NCBI GenBank assembly: GCA_005408345.1
Contig: SEMN01000178.1
Location: 885,760-949,759, forward strand
DNA: 64,000 bases
Direction: 5' to 3'
Source: Macquaria australasica
Taxonomy: Eukaryota > Chordata > Actinopteri > Centrarchiformes > Percichthyidae
Numbering within the stretch: position 1 is the first letter of the stretch; each line of letters begins with the position of its first letter. Made by a program: the position numbers and the translations under genes. Under the pieces are notes generated by a model. The model was not told the DNA's origin. It worked only from the letters and a program-made list of their open reading frames with translations, and made no database searches. Shown here piece after piece: positions 22,110-32,812 of this stretch.

Positions 22110-23718
22110 CTCTTTTCCATCAATAGGCAATATTATTAGGAAGCACTCCATAAATTTTCATTGTTATGCAGATGATACCCAATTATATTTATCGATCAAG
22201 CCAGATGAAACCAATCAATTAGCTAAACTTCAAGCATGCCTTAAGGACATAAAAACCTGGATGACCTGCAATTTTCTGATGTTAAACTCAGACAAAACCA
22301 AAGTTATTGTACTTGGCCCCGAACACCTTCGAAACACATTATCTAAAGATATAGTTTCTCTAGATGGCATTGCCCTGGCCTCCAGCGACACCGTAAGGAA
22401 TCTTGGAGTTATCTTTGATCAGGATATGTCCTTTAACTCTCACGTAAATGAAAAAAGGCAGTTCTTGAAGTTTGTTTTATGTAACATTGCAAAAATCAGG
22501 CACATCCTGTCTCAAAAGGATGCAGAAAAACTAGTCCATGCATTTGTTACATCTAGGCTGGATTATTGCAACTCTCTATTATCAGGCTGCCCCAATAAGT
22601 CCCTTAAGACTCTCCAGCTGATTCAGAATGCTGTGGCATGTTTACTGACAAGAACCAGAAAAAGAGATCATATTTCTCCAATATTAGCTTCTCTACACTG
22701 GCTCCCTATAAAATCCAGAATAGAATTTAAAATCCTTCTCCTCACCTTCAAAGCCCTAAATGGCCAGGCACCATCATATCTTAAAGAGCTCATAGTACCC
22801 TATTACCCCACTAGAGCACTGCGCTCCCAGAATGCAGGGTTCCTTGTGGTTCCTAGAGTCTCTAAAAGTAGAATGGGAGCCAGAGCCTTCAGCTATCAAG
22901 CTCCTCTCCTGTGGAACCAGATCCCAGTTTGTGTACGGGAGGCGGACAACCTCCTCACATTTAAGAGTAGGCTTAAGACTTTCCTCTTTGATAAAGCTAA
23001 TAGTAGGGCTGACTCAGGTGACCCCTGAGCCCCCCCTTAGTTATGCTGCTATAGGCCTAGACTGCCGGGGGACTTCCTATGATGCACTGAGCTCCTCTCT
23101 CCTCCTCTTCCTCTCCATCTGTACGCCCTCATATCCCATCAATGCTTGTTATTAATTCAACTTCTTCCCGTAGTTGTGTGCTTTCTCTCCTCTCTCTCTC
23201 TCTCTCTCTCCCCCTTCTGTTGCTTTCTGCAGGTATTTCTGCCTCTGGAGCTGTAGGGTCTGGGTTTGTGGTTGCTGCCGCCTGCTGCCCCCGTGCTCCT
23301 GCTCTGCACCCGCTGCTGCTATTACTGTTATTGCTCTTATTATTAGTATTATTTCTGTTGGTGTTATCATCAATACCATTACCACAACTATTGCTTTACA
23401 TCCCTATGTGGAACTGTACTGTGCTGCTGTATGTTCTATTTCCTCCTGCTCTCTCTCCCGCTCCCCCCCTCCCCCTTCAACCCAACCGGTCGAGGCAGAT
23501 GACTGCCCACCTAGAGCCTGGCTCTACTCAAGGTTTCTACCTGTTAAAAGGGAGTTTTTCCTTGCCACTGTCGCCTAGTGCTTGCTCATGGTGGGAACTG
23601 TTGGGTCTCTGTAAATATAAAGAGTCGGTCTAGACTTGCTCTATTCGAAAAAGTGCCCTGAGATAACTTTGTTATGATATGGCGCTATATAAATAAAACT
23701 GAATTGAATTGAATTGAA
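22110..23718 (+). mobile_element. 5'-truncated L2/Maui-like LINE, copy 1, nested in the Gypsy integrase
   Basis: The insert starts within the reverse transcriptase just before the YADD box. It continues through the end of ORF2, a 690-bp 3' UTR and a tail of repeated GAATT units. The 3' UTR contains a pyrimidine-rich block, an imperfect TTATTGCTCTTATTATTAG stretch and the strongly conserved last ~200 bp shared by all L2 tails in the window. The right junction (23718/23719) falls inside the integrase core. The left junction is estimated. It is almost identical to the copy at 51279-52668. Confidence 0.9.
22115..23028 (+). pseudogene. L2 LINE ORF2, C-terminal third, uninterrupted
   Basis: An open frame of about 304 codons starts within the palm domain: GNIIRKHSINFHCYADDTQL, with the catalytic YADD. 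It runs through LNSDKTKVIVLGP, NLGVIFDQDMSFNSHV, FVTSRLDYCNSLLSGCPNKS and ILASLHWLPIKSRIEFKIL to FKSRLKTFLFDK, then stops at 23026-23028. There are no stops or frameshifts, which indicates recent insertion. The endonuclease and most of the reverse transcriptase fingers are absent, so it cannot move on its own. Translation would need upstream fused sequence. Confidence 0.88.
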
Positions 23719-26168
23719 GTGCTTGATCAAAGCTTCTGATGACATGAATGTTAGTTTGGCTACTTCAAAGTATCTTGAGAAATAGTCCACAATGACTAAG
23801 TAATGTCTTTCTATCTGAAACAGGTCTGCTTCTACGGTTGACCATGGCCTTGATGGGAACTCCGTGGGCATCATTGTTTTTCTGAGGTTGGTTCTCAACC
23901 CGAGCACGTGTCACAGTTCTCTATCATTTTTGTCAGCTCTCTGCTGAGACCTGGCCACCACACTGACTGTCTGGCTCTCTCTCTGCACTTGGTTATGCCA
24001 AGGTGACCCTCGTGCAACTTGGCCAGTATGTCTTCCCTGAGTGATGCTGGGATGACAATCCTGCAGCCAAAAAGTAGCAGGCCATTTTGAACTGTGAGCT
24101 CACCTGAGAATGGCAGATAGGGTTGGAACACTCTTCCAATCGAAAACTTGTCTGGCCATCCTTCTACGCAGTACTGCTTCAGCTGTCGTAATATGTCGTC
24201 GTTGTCCTGGTGTTTCTGTATTTCTCTGAGCCTCTTCTCTGTCGCTGGCAGGCTTGCTATGACAAAGTCAGCATACAGGTTGATTTCTTCCTCTTGTAGC
24301 CCTTCTGTTGTTCTGTTTACAGGTGCCCTGGACAACACATCCGCAGTCGCTATCTCTTTGCCAGCCACATGAGAAATGGTGTAAGAAAATCTCATCAGAT
24401 GCATACGTAGGCGTTGTATGCGTGGTGGGAGTTCATCCAGGTTTCTTGAGCCTAGCAACGGAACAAGAGGTTTGTGGTCAGTCTCTATATGGAAACTTTT
24501 CCCTATGGGGAACTCAGCAAACCTCTCACAGGCCCATGTGGAGGCCAGCGCCTCCTTCTCGATCTGGGCGTATCACTGTTCAGTGCTGCTGAGGGCTCTT
24601 GAAGCGTACGCCACTGGTTTCCAATCTGCACTGTCTCGCTGCTGAAGGAGAACAGCTCCCATCCCGTACGACAACAAATCAGCAGAGACTAGTGTTTCAG
24701 CATTTGGATCATATAGTGCTAGCCCTGGAGGAGTAGTCAGTTCTTCCTTTATGCTGTCAAAGGCTTGCTGCTGTTGTGACCCCCAGGCCCACATGTTTGA
24801 CTTCAGTAGATCTCTAAGTGGGCGTGTTTTTTCGGCCAGATGAGGCAGGAATTTCCCCAGGTGATTTGTCATCCCCAAAAAGCGTCTCACCTCACTGACG
24901 TTACTGGGCTCCTTCATGGCTCTCACAGCACTCACCTTGTCGGGGTCTGCGCTGACTCCCGATGCCTCTATGATCTGCCTAAGGAACTTTATCCTGCTTT
25001 TTGAGAATTCACACTTGTCGTTCAATGTCACTCCCACCTCCTGAAGTTGTGACAGTGCTCTCCGCAGCCTCTCATCATGTTTCTTCTGTGTGGCTCCCCA
25101 GATGAGCACATCGTCCATCTGGCACAGAACTCCTTCCAGACCCTCCAAGACCCATTGCATGCGTTTTTTGGAAATGTTCTGGTGCTGACAATATTCCGAA
25201 GCACAGACGGTTGTAACAATACCACCCAAACGGAGTGATGAATGTGGTTAGCAGAGAAGACTCATTAGTGAGTGGAATCTGCCAAAACCCAGCGTTGGCA
25301 TCTAGTTTCGAAAACACTTTGGCTCCAGAAAGCTGTCCTAGAGTGCTTTCTACTGAAGGGAGTGGGTGGCTCTCTCTCATCACTGATTTGTTCAGCTCAG
25401 TGAGATCTGTACATATTCTTACCCCGCTGCCTGTACACTTGGGCACCACTACCATGGGCGCACACCATTCTGTGGGCTGCTCCACCTTCAAGATAACCCC
25501 TTGTTGCTCCATGCGATTCAGAACCTCTTTAATCTTAGGTAAGAGAGGGAGGGAGATGCACCTGGGCATCGAGAGAGAGAGAAAGGCTTTGCTCCTGGCT
25601 TCAGTACAATGTTGTACTCACCCTCCATCTTGCCTAGTCCAGAGAAAAGCATTGGAAACTCCTGTTTCACAGTCACTTTGGAGTCTAGGCTGACGTCATC
25701 TAGCCTGGCAACCAACAGCAGTGGTGTGCTCAGCCCCTCCACAACATAGATGTCGTCTTTTGTGGTTCTGTTTTTCCTGCTGAGAGTGGCTGTGAACTTG
25801 CCTTTCACTTTGAGAGGCTTTCTACCTGGCCCCTTCAGGATCATTGTTGTCCTCTCCAGTCTGCTGAACTGGCCCTGGTTGTACAGCGTTTTTGGAACCG
25901 CTGTCACGTCTGCTCCAGTGTCAGTTTTGAACACCATGTTATAATTGTCCATTTTTACCTCTGTCATCCAGGGGCTGCCCCCTGTATCTATTGTCATAGA
26001 ACCCAGGAACGCGGCCTTATAGTCATCCACATCTGTATCACCAGTTACTGTAGCTACATTCACCTCATGCATTTTTTTTGTTCTACACACCCTAGCATAA
26101 TGTCCTTTTCTTTTGCATAGGTTGCACGCTGCTTCCCTCACTGGACATTGCAAAAGATGTGGTGACAC
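23719..26168 (-). pseudogene. Gypsy pol: protease, reverse transcriptase, RNase H, partial integrase
   Basis: A zinc knuckle CNLCKRKGHYARVC (about 26088-26130) sits at the gag/pol junction. The protease block is FKTDTGADVTAVP (about 25895-25935). The reverse transcriptase has a RICTDLTELNKSV block and LDANAGFWQIPL. After a frame change near 25170 it has CQMDDVLIWG (about 25097-25127), the catalytic DD box. RNase H is VSADLLSYGMGAVLL; the usual Asp-Ala-Ser is altered. An in-frame TGA lies near 24568 between STEQ and YAQIEKEA. The integrase HHCC finger (EGHLGITKCRER...ENCDTC) is followed by a frame change and the first core strand (EADLF ... LVIVDYFSRYFEVAKL). The sequence then runs into the L2 tail. 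It is non-functional. Confidence 0.9.
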
Positions 26169-26199
26169 AAGAGAACATAACCTACAGCAGAGTCTTCCC

Positions 26200-26847
26200 T
26201 GTGCTTTCTTGACTATCTATCTAGAGTGTGGTTTAGCATACTTTGATCTTGCCCCGCCGTGCTGTTTCGTGTGCACACTGTCGAGCTGCGTGTTTGAGAT
26301 GTCCCCTTTGAAGTTATTCTTTAGCATTTCTTGTTGCTTTTTCACCTGCTCGCTTTGCTTGGCTCTGGTGACTGCTTTTTCTAAGGTCAGTTCAGGGTCC
26401 ATTTGTAATTGTTCAGACAAGCGTCTGTCTCTCAGACCCACCACAAGTCTGTCCCTCACCATCTCATCATGCAGAGCCCTGTATCCGCAGTGTACTGCCA
26501 GGCAATGCAGCACAGTAATGAAGCAGTCAGCCGACTCACCCGTCTCTTGAGAGCTGATTAAACTTCGCTCTCTCAAAGATCACATTCCTGCGAGCCATGA
26601 ATTGAGCATCTAACTGCCTTTTAACGGTCGTGTACTCACTCTCTTCTTCAGGGCTGAGGTGCAAAGACACCAGTATGTTCTCTGCTTCCTCACCCATGGT
26701 GTAGATTAAGGCATTGACCTGATTTTCGTCTGCTTGCGTTTCCAAACCTGAAGCGATGTGAAATCTGTCAAAACGTTTAATCCACTTTGGCCAGTCATCT
26801 GCTTTGAACGTGAATTTCTCTGGTGGGGTGACTTGAAACTGATTCAT
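26200..26847 (-). pseudogene. Gypsy gag, frameshifted
   Basis: It starts at an ATG at 26847 (MNQFQVTPPEKFTFK), followed by WPKWIKRFDRFHIASGL and VNALIYTMGEEAENIL, typical of the capsid part of this Gypsy group. The frame changes between about 26540 and 26576, and the second part (RALHDEMVRDRLVVGLRD ... LTLEKAVTRAKQSE) continues to a stop at about 26217. An in-frame continuation after that stop leads to the zinc knuckle. Gag would form the intracellular particle. This copy cannot make a full product. Confidence 0.88.
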
Positions 26848-26977
26848 GACGATGGCGCGTTGATTAGCTACTCGCGGCTAACTCTCCTCACTGTTGTGAG
26901 CTTCCATCGACTAACCTTGTCACTCGGCTAAACTTTTACACTAACAGTACGCGTCAACTAATTCACTGTATCAGTCG

Positions 26978-26995
26978 GTTTGACTACTGACACCA
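26978..26995 (-). promoter_or_regulatory. Primer binding site, tRNA-Leu-like
   Basis: Immediately downstream of the 5' LTR the minus strand reads TGGTGTCAGTAGTCAAACC. The first 13 bases match the complement of the 3' end of vertebrate tRNA-Leu (TGGTGTCAGGAGT) at 12 positions. This is the expected place for minus-strand DNA priming. Confidence 0.75.
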
Positions 26996-27158
26996 TGTTC
27001 TGTTGTTTATAGGTACAAAGAAACCTTTTGAGGAGGCCGGACATCACACAATGCGAAGCTCATGTTCTCAGGCAACTCACTTTATTTTTCTGATCCCTAG
27101 CAACAACAATACAACACATCGAAGGTTCCTATGTCACGTGATAAGACCTATCACTACA
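26996..27158 (-). repeat. Gypsy 5' LTR
   Basis: This is the upstream LTR in the element's orientation, 163 bp long, starting TGTAGTGATAGG and ending AACAGAACA on the minus strand. It would carry the promoter, but no clear TATA box was singled out. Confidence 0.92.
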
Positions 27159-27429
27159 GACATGGGTCAAGATGGTGCAATAAATCAATGATTAATTAAG
27201 GTAGACGCGACTTTTTTTTAAACTTTGTTTAGGTACAATAATGCTAAACTTACAATGCCTCATAAAGACATGGTCCTTACTTTAATTGCATTGTTGTATT
27301 GTTAACTAACTGCTAGGCCCGGCTCATGTGCGACCACACCCCCTGACACCCAGTGAATGTTTACATTTAGAACAAATTACTGAATTTTAAAATTACTCAC
27401 TACTTGCTCACAATTAAAACACTAACATG
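27159..27429. other. Flanking DNA, nothing recognised
   Basis: AT-rich DNA to the right of the Gypsy element with no coding or repeat signal that I can name. Confidence 0.4.
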
Positions 27430-27660
27430 CTGATTAGCAGGTATAATGTTAACCATGTTCTCCTTCTTAGTTTAGTGTGTTAACATGCTGATTAGCACTA
27501 AACACAAAGTTCAGCTAAGGCTGATGGAAATGTCATTTGTTTTGCAGGGATTTGGTCATGAACCAAAATAGTGATGATGGTGCTAGATGAAAATTCAGAG
27601 GATCACTTAAGTTATTTTAGTTTATCCTGAGGGGAACATGAATGTCTTAAGAAAATAACT
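27430..27660 (+). repeat. Percomorph interspersed repeat fragment
   Basis: It contains TTAACATGCTGATTAGCAC, GGCTGATGGAAATGTCATT, TTTGGTCATGAACCAAA and TCCTGAGGGGAACATGAATG. I remember these phrases in this order from a repeat common in perciform fish introns and UTRs. The class is unknown to me. Confidence 0.5.
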
Positions 27661-28757
27661 GACTGACCAACACTGCCATTCCAGGAGGACCCAGGCTTGT
27701 GTGGCAAAAATGTCATTCGCTGGTTCAAGGTCCACAAATGTGAAAGTTTGCTGCTTTCCTAGTTGGTAAATTTAATATCCTCGGGTTTTGGACCGTCATT
27801 TGTACAAAACAAGCTATTTAAAGCCATATCCTTGGGCTCTGGAAAATTTTGATGGGCAGTTTTCAATTAATCAATAATGAAAATAATACTTGCAGCCCTA
27901 CAAGAGATTATACCCACCTAAATATATTTTTCTGCAGGAGTAGTTCTGAGAGAAGACCTCGCCTCACCCACACGAGTTATCAGTCATCATTAAATCAAGA
28001 GAACATATTGCAATGTGTCCCACCCACAACTTTCAACTTTAGGCACACCAAACAAGTGAGACTTTTCTTTCTAAATCTATGCTGCACTATTTCATTAAAG
28101 GCCTGTTTACACTGTTGATATACACAAGTTTTAAGCAAATTTCCAAAAAAGTTGGCAAAAGAAAAGGTTGTTCAGTGTGTTTAATTTCCATTCAGTTCAA
28201 TTTCAATTCAAATTAAAGCTGCAAGCAGCGATGAACGGGCCCTCGCACACCTGCGCGCGTCGGGGAGTGCATCATCCGCCGCTTCACGACCACAGAGTGC
28301 AGAGCTCAACCCCCCCACACACACGTAAAGCCTGACAGACCACCAACCGAGTAGCAGGACCACCAAGTCAGAGCATGCACACGACCAGAGATGCCAGGGG
28401 GAGCTTGGGCTGAGCCTCCCCAAGCGGGAGAGCCCTTATTCTGGCCAAAACAGGTGGAAGCACAGAGCACAGAGTACCAGGAGCACCCAGTGCTTTTCCT
28501 GGATAAAACAAGTTTCAGCACCGAGTAACAGGGCAACACCGGAGTAGTAGAGCACAGATTACCAGGACCACCAAGTGGAATGACAGAATAACTGACTTCC
28601 TGTGTGTTTGTTAGTGATGTGATTAAGAGATGTATTTGTTGAAACTGTAGCTTTAGTTGTTATTTTGTTATGAGTCATGTTTAAATCTGTGGATCTCATT
28701 TTGAGAGCTCAGTTGTCTCTTGCAATTACTAACGGCCCTGTGAGTTAAGGAAGGCAC

Positions 28758-31700
28758 TAGGGCTGAAACGATTCCTCGAGAAACGCGAGTAACTCGATTA
28801 CTAAAAATCATCGATGCTAATTCTTTGCATCGAAGCTTCGTTTAACCCATACTGCTCAGTGGTCACTGTGTTTCCACGGATGATTATTACTGCCGCACAG
28901 AGCGCTTACGTTGTGGATACGTAAAGTAGACGTGATTTGATGGCGCGGACTGGAAAATGGAGAAAGGTAGAGATAATAGTGAGGAGCGAGGCGAAGGGAC
29001 AGGCCAGAGAAAACGACAGAAAGTGTCAAAAGTTTGGGATCATTTCAAGCTGAAAAAAAACGAAAACTCTGTACAGTGTATTTATTGTAAAACCGAACTT
29101 GCCTACCACAACAGCACGACGTCGATGCTTCAGCATCTCAGCAGAAAGCATCCAGTCCACAGAACGGACCCGACACAAGGTAACGTTAACGTTAGCATTT
29201 AACTTAGCAATGTGGTTGCTAGTTGAGATGAAGGCTAGTGAAGAATGTAAGTTAATTATGGCTATATGTAATGGCTAGTTAAGAACAAAAACATGGTGGC
29301 CAGTTATTATGTTCCTAAGTTAGCTATGTTTTGCTAAAGAAAATAACCACAGCAAATAAACTGCTGCAGTCAGTTTGTGAAAGCCTGAGCTTTATTCGTG
29401 TTATTATCAGTCTCTCTCTCCCTCCCTACCTCTCTCACACGCACACATAAGAACATGCACCCTTCACACACACATCTACTGCCCTCACAGTGATGCACAA
29501 AATAACCCAGAAAGCAAAATATCAGGTGTAAATTGGAGCCTAAAATGCACCAATCCCATATATTTGATTGCAGTAAGTAGGGTCAGCAGGTGTATGGCAA
29601 CCATTCAAAAAAGTAAATAAATGTACATTAGCCAATTATATGAACTTACAGTATAATATTTAGGCCTAGTAATAAATAAATATCAATAATTATTATTTCA
29701 CTTCTTTTTCAGTAAAATCACAGCGTCGTATGGATAGCTTCGTGCGGACAGCTGCACCATGTTCAGTTGAGCAAGCAGCTGAGTTCACAGACAGCATTTT
29801 GAACATGATTGTCACAGACATGCGCCCACTGTCCATGGTGGAGGATGAAGGCTTTCAAAAGATGATTTTCACTTTCAATCCCAGGTACACGCTTCCTTCA
29901 AGAACCTACTTCATGAAAACGATGGAGAACAAGTACGAAGTAATCAAAGGCAAGTTGAAGAACACCCTGAAGGAGACTGACAGCATTGCACTCACAACTG
30001 ACATTTGGACGAGCGTTGCTACAGAGGCATATCTGGGGGTGACGTGTCACTTTTTAGGGAGGATTGGGAAATGGAGTCCCACAGCCTGACAACGATGCCC
30101 CTAGAAGAAAGACACACGGCTGCAAATATTGCACAGTGGCTTGAGGATGTTATTGCCAAATTTGACATTCCACCAGAGAAAATCAAAGCTGTTGTCCACG
30201 ACAATGGTGCTAATGTCATAGCAGCGGTAAAGATTTTGGCAGAAAAGCATGGATGGGTATCAGTGCGATGTGCAGGTCACACCCTGAACTTGGTTGTGCA
30301 AAGCGCTCTGAAGAGCCACCAAGCTATCTCCAAGTGTGTGGCTGCTGCAAGATGCCTTGTTGAACATTTTAAAAAGAGTGAGCTGACATGCACTAAGCTA
30401 AAGGATAAACAGCAGCAAATGGGCACACCGCAACACATGCTGGTTCAAGACGTAAGTACTCGCTGGAACAGCACTTATCACATGTTATCCAGGCTTCTCG
30501 AACAAAGATGGCCAGTGACTGCTGCACTCTCGGACCCAGCAGTGACTCAGAGAGGAAAACACCACTACCTCGATCTCAAGCCTGAACAGTGGAACCTGAT
30601 TGAGGAGCTGAACCAGGCCCTTGAGCCATTTGAAGGAGCTACAGTGTTTCTGAGTGGGCAACAGTATGTTACCCTCTCTGCACTTCCACACCTTGTGCAG
30701 AGCCTTAAGAAATCCATGCAGAGTTCAGCTTTTGAGACTGCACCAGTGAGGTCATACCAGGCTCATGTGGCAGAACAGATCTCAGCAAGATGGCAAGGAC
30801 TATTTGTGTTTCAACCTGAATCTCCAAACATAGTCCTAATTGCTGCCGCTTTGGATCCCAGGTTTAGAAGACTTAAGTTCTTGCCTGCTGATGAAGCATT
30901 CAAGGTCCAAAACACAGTACAAGCCCTGGCACTTGCTGCCAAAAAGGAAGCGAGGCAGCTCAATGAAAGTGAAAATGGAGCCTCCAGCACAGCAGAAGAC
31001 AACCCAGTAACACATGCCAAGGGTGCAACATCGTTCCTCGAAAATATACTGGGATCATCAGACTCCAGTACCAGTGATGAAGAGGATGAGGAGCAGCAGT
31101 TAAACCAAACTGTGCAGAAGGAGGTCTTGATGTATTTCGGAGAACATCCCCTGACTAAGAAGGAGAATCCGCTGTTATGGTGGAAAACAAATGCAGCACG
31201 CTATCCAACGCTGGCAAAGTTGGCAAAGTCCTTGTTGTGTATTCCAGCAACATCCACGCCATCAGAGCGTCTGTTTTCTGCAGCAGGAAATATTGCATCA
31301 AAGCGCAGAGCAAGCCTCAGTTCGGAGCATGTTGATATGCTCACTTTTCTTCATTGCAACCACCACATGCTCCGTTAAAGGCTTGCGCACACACATGCAC
31401 AGACACACAAACACCCCATATCTACCTCATCCAGGAGATACGATTGTGCCAGAACTCTTTTTTTTGTTACTTAAAAATGCCAAAAGACTGTAAAGGCTTA
31501 CGTTATGCCTGAGCTGTAATTAAGTTTAAAATTGTAGTCCTGAATGTTAAGTTGCACCAACTTAAAAGCAATGTTTATGTATGTTTACCTTGTTAAAGTA
31601 ATTTGAAATTACTTAAATTTTTTTATTTGTTTTTGAATTTTGCAAAATGTTTTGCACTTTAAAGCACTAAATGGGTTTAGTTTTGACAGATATTTGCAAT

Positions 31701-31897
31701 TTAAAGATTAAAAATAATTTTTCTAAAAAGGAAACCAATTAGTTGTTCATTTTAAGAGACCTGTCTTCTTTTCTCTTTTGTGAATTTACTATTGCTCTTT
31801 AATAAGGCAAAAGTATCTCTTATCCGATTATTCGATTAATCGATGGAATAATCGGTAGAATACTCGATTACTAAAATAATCGATAGCTGCAGCCCTA
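28758..31897 (+). mobile_element. Full-length hAT transposon with perfect 8-bp target-site duplication
   Basis: The termini are TAGGGCTG at 28758 and CAGCCCTA at 31897. The 8-bp sequence GAAGGCAC flanks the element directly at 28750-28757 and 31898-31905 without mismatch. The terminal inverted repeats match for about 8-12 bp and continue as loosely related 'CGATTA/TAATCG' stretches. The single gene inside has two exons and one frameshift. The perfect duplication and intact ends point to a comparatively recent insertion. Confidence 0.93.
28957..31378 (+). pseudogene. BED-finger hAT transposase (ZBED1-like), two exons, one frameshift
   Basis: Exon 1 (28957-29179) encodes a BED zinc finger: SKVWDHF, then CIYCKTELAYHNST...LQHLSRKHP. 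It ends at an AAG/GTAACG donor. The intron (29180-29712) ends in CTTCTTTTTCAG, and exon 2 (29713-31378) continues in phase. Exon 2 has TTDIWTS (first catalytic Asp, about 29995-30015), VVHDNGANV (second Asp), RCAGHTLNLV and STRWNSTYHML. The C-terminal dimerisation region has NPLLWWKTNAARYPTLAKLA and TSTPSERLFSAAG with the catalytic Glu. One base is missing in or near the GGG run at 30057-30059; otherwise the ~630-codon gene is open. The protein would bind the element ends and cut and paste it in the nucleus. ATG 28957 is chosen as the first Met before the BED finger. Confidence 0.9.
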
Positions 31898-31987
31898 GAA
31901 GGCACATGCAGTGTTGTATTATTACATTTTTAATTATGCTGCAACTTATATTTATCTACCGTGCTGCTTGAATAAGCTGGTGGTGGG

Positions 31988-32553
31988 CAGAGCTGGACTG
32001 GGACAAAAAAATCGACTCTGGCCAGTCACCTTGTATCCTCTATGTATAGCCTATTATAGTTTGATATTTTAATATGTTTAATGTTATTTTTGTTAGCCTA
32101 TCAGTGTGAACAGATGTCTAAAAAACATGGGATATCCATAAAGACAACTAGAACTTAACATATGAAACGCAGTTGCAGAATGCAGTCCTGATTGGCATTG
32201 TATTCATAAAAGGTAGCCACACGTTGTATACAAACTGCTAAATTGTATGCTGTAGTAATGTACAAGCACGAGATGGAGTTGTCCACAACACAGTAGCCTA
32301 ATTTAAGAGGGAAAACGGGAGCGGATGAAATCGAGATTTTAATACTAAAATATGACACACATAATTGAATGAGAAGAAGATGAGAAGAAAATAAACGCAC
32401 ACACACACACGCAGCAGGTCAGAGAGGCTGCAGAGGAGACAGTGAATTTACATAGTAAATCTATATATCTCCAGCATAATGGGTTGTGAACTAAATTGAG
32501 CTGGTCTGAAGCACGATTCACCTGGGCTGAAAATTAATCCCACTCCGGCCCTG
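31988..32553. mobile_element. Non-autonomous hAT-like repeat
   Basis: The left end CAGAGCTGGACTGGGAC and the right end (reverse complement CAGGGCCGGAGTGGGATT) form imperfect terminal inverted repeats. The related CAGGGCCGGACTGG terminus is common in fish hAT-type MITEs as I remember them. The interior 32085-32200 recurs inverted at 39520-39660. No clean 8-bp duplication was found. Confidence 0.5.
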
Positions 32554-32812
32554 CTGGACACCAACCGGATGACACAGCTCTAAATTGTCATATGTTTTGG
32601 ACAACGCACCAAAGAATGAAATGTATCTGCCTGATAATTCTTCCTGAGTGAAGTTTAGAAAGAATGAAGAAGACAAACATCAGTCAGAGTCAGTCCTTTC
32701 TCCTGTCCTCCTCCCTCTGCTGTCATGCAAGTCTATCCATTAGTAAACCAACACTGCCATCGGGTGGAAGAATCAATTAATTGCAGGAACATTAACCAGA
32801 CATGACATATGA

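Larger units (their letters stand above)
21872..27158 (-). mobile_element. Ty3/Gypsy LTR retrotransposon with both LTRs, interrupted by an L2 LINE
   Basis: Two 163-bp direct repeats with TG...CA ends bound the element, which is coded on the minus strand. A purine-rich tract abuts the inner edge of one LTR and a tRNA-like primer site abuts the other. Between them lie gag, protease, reverse transcriptase, RNase H and part of integrase. The flanks GACTT (21867-21871) and GACAT (27159-27163) are an imperfect 5-bp target-site duplication. Only about 75 bp separate the polypurine end from the L2 insert, so most of the integrase is deleted. No envelope-like gene is seen. It is a defective copy. Confidence 0.9.

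Noticed and set aside
23142..23633. 163-codon and overlapping 134-codon plus-strand open frames (and equivalents at 52076-52531 and 61836-62187)
   Set aside because: They lie in the L2 3' UTR after the ORF2 stop. The Leu/Pro/Ser-rich text comes from simple repeats and differs between copies by frame-shifting indels.
21872..27158. Endogenous retrovirus
   Set aside because: Short LTRs, Gypsy-type gag/pol and no envelope frame indicate a Ty3/Gypsy retrotransposon rather than a retrovirus.
28208..28539. Cys/Trp-rich minus-strand open frames
   Set aside because: They are inside the composite repeat, with repeated 'ACCAGGACCACCAAG'-like phrases and no domain resemblance.
31980..32561. 8-bp target-site duplication for the repeat at 31988-32553
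   Set aside because: The flanks GTGGTGGG and CTGGACAC do not match. The inverted ends are real, but the duplication is not supported.
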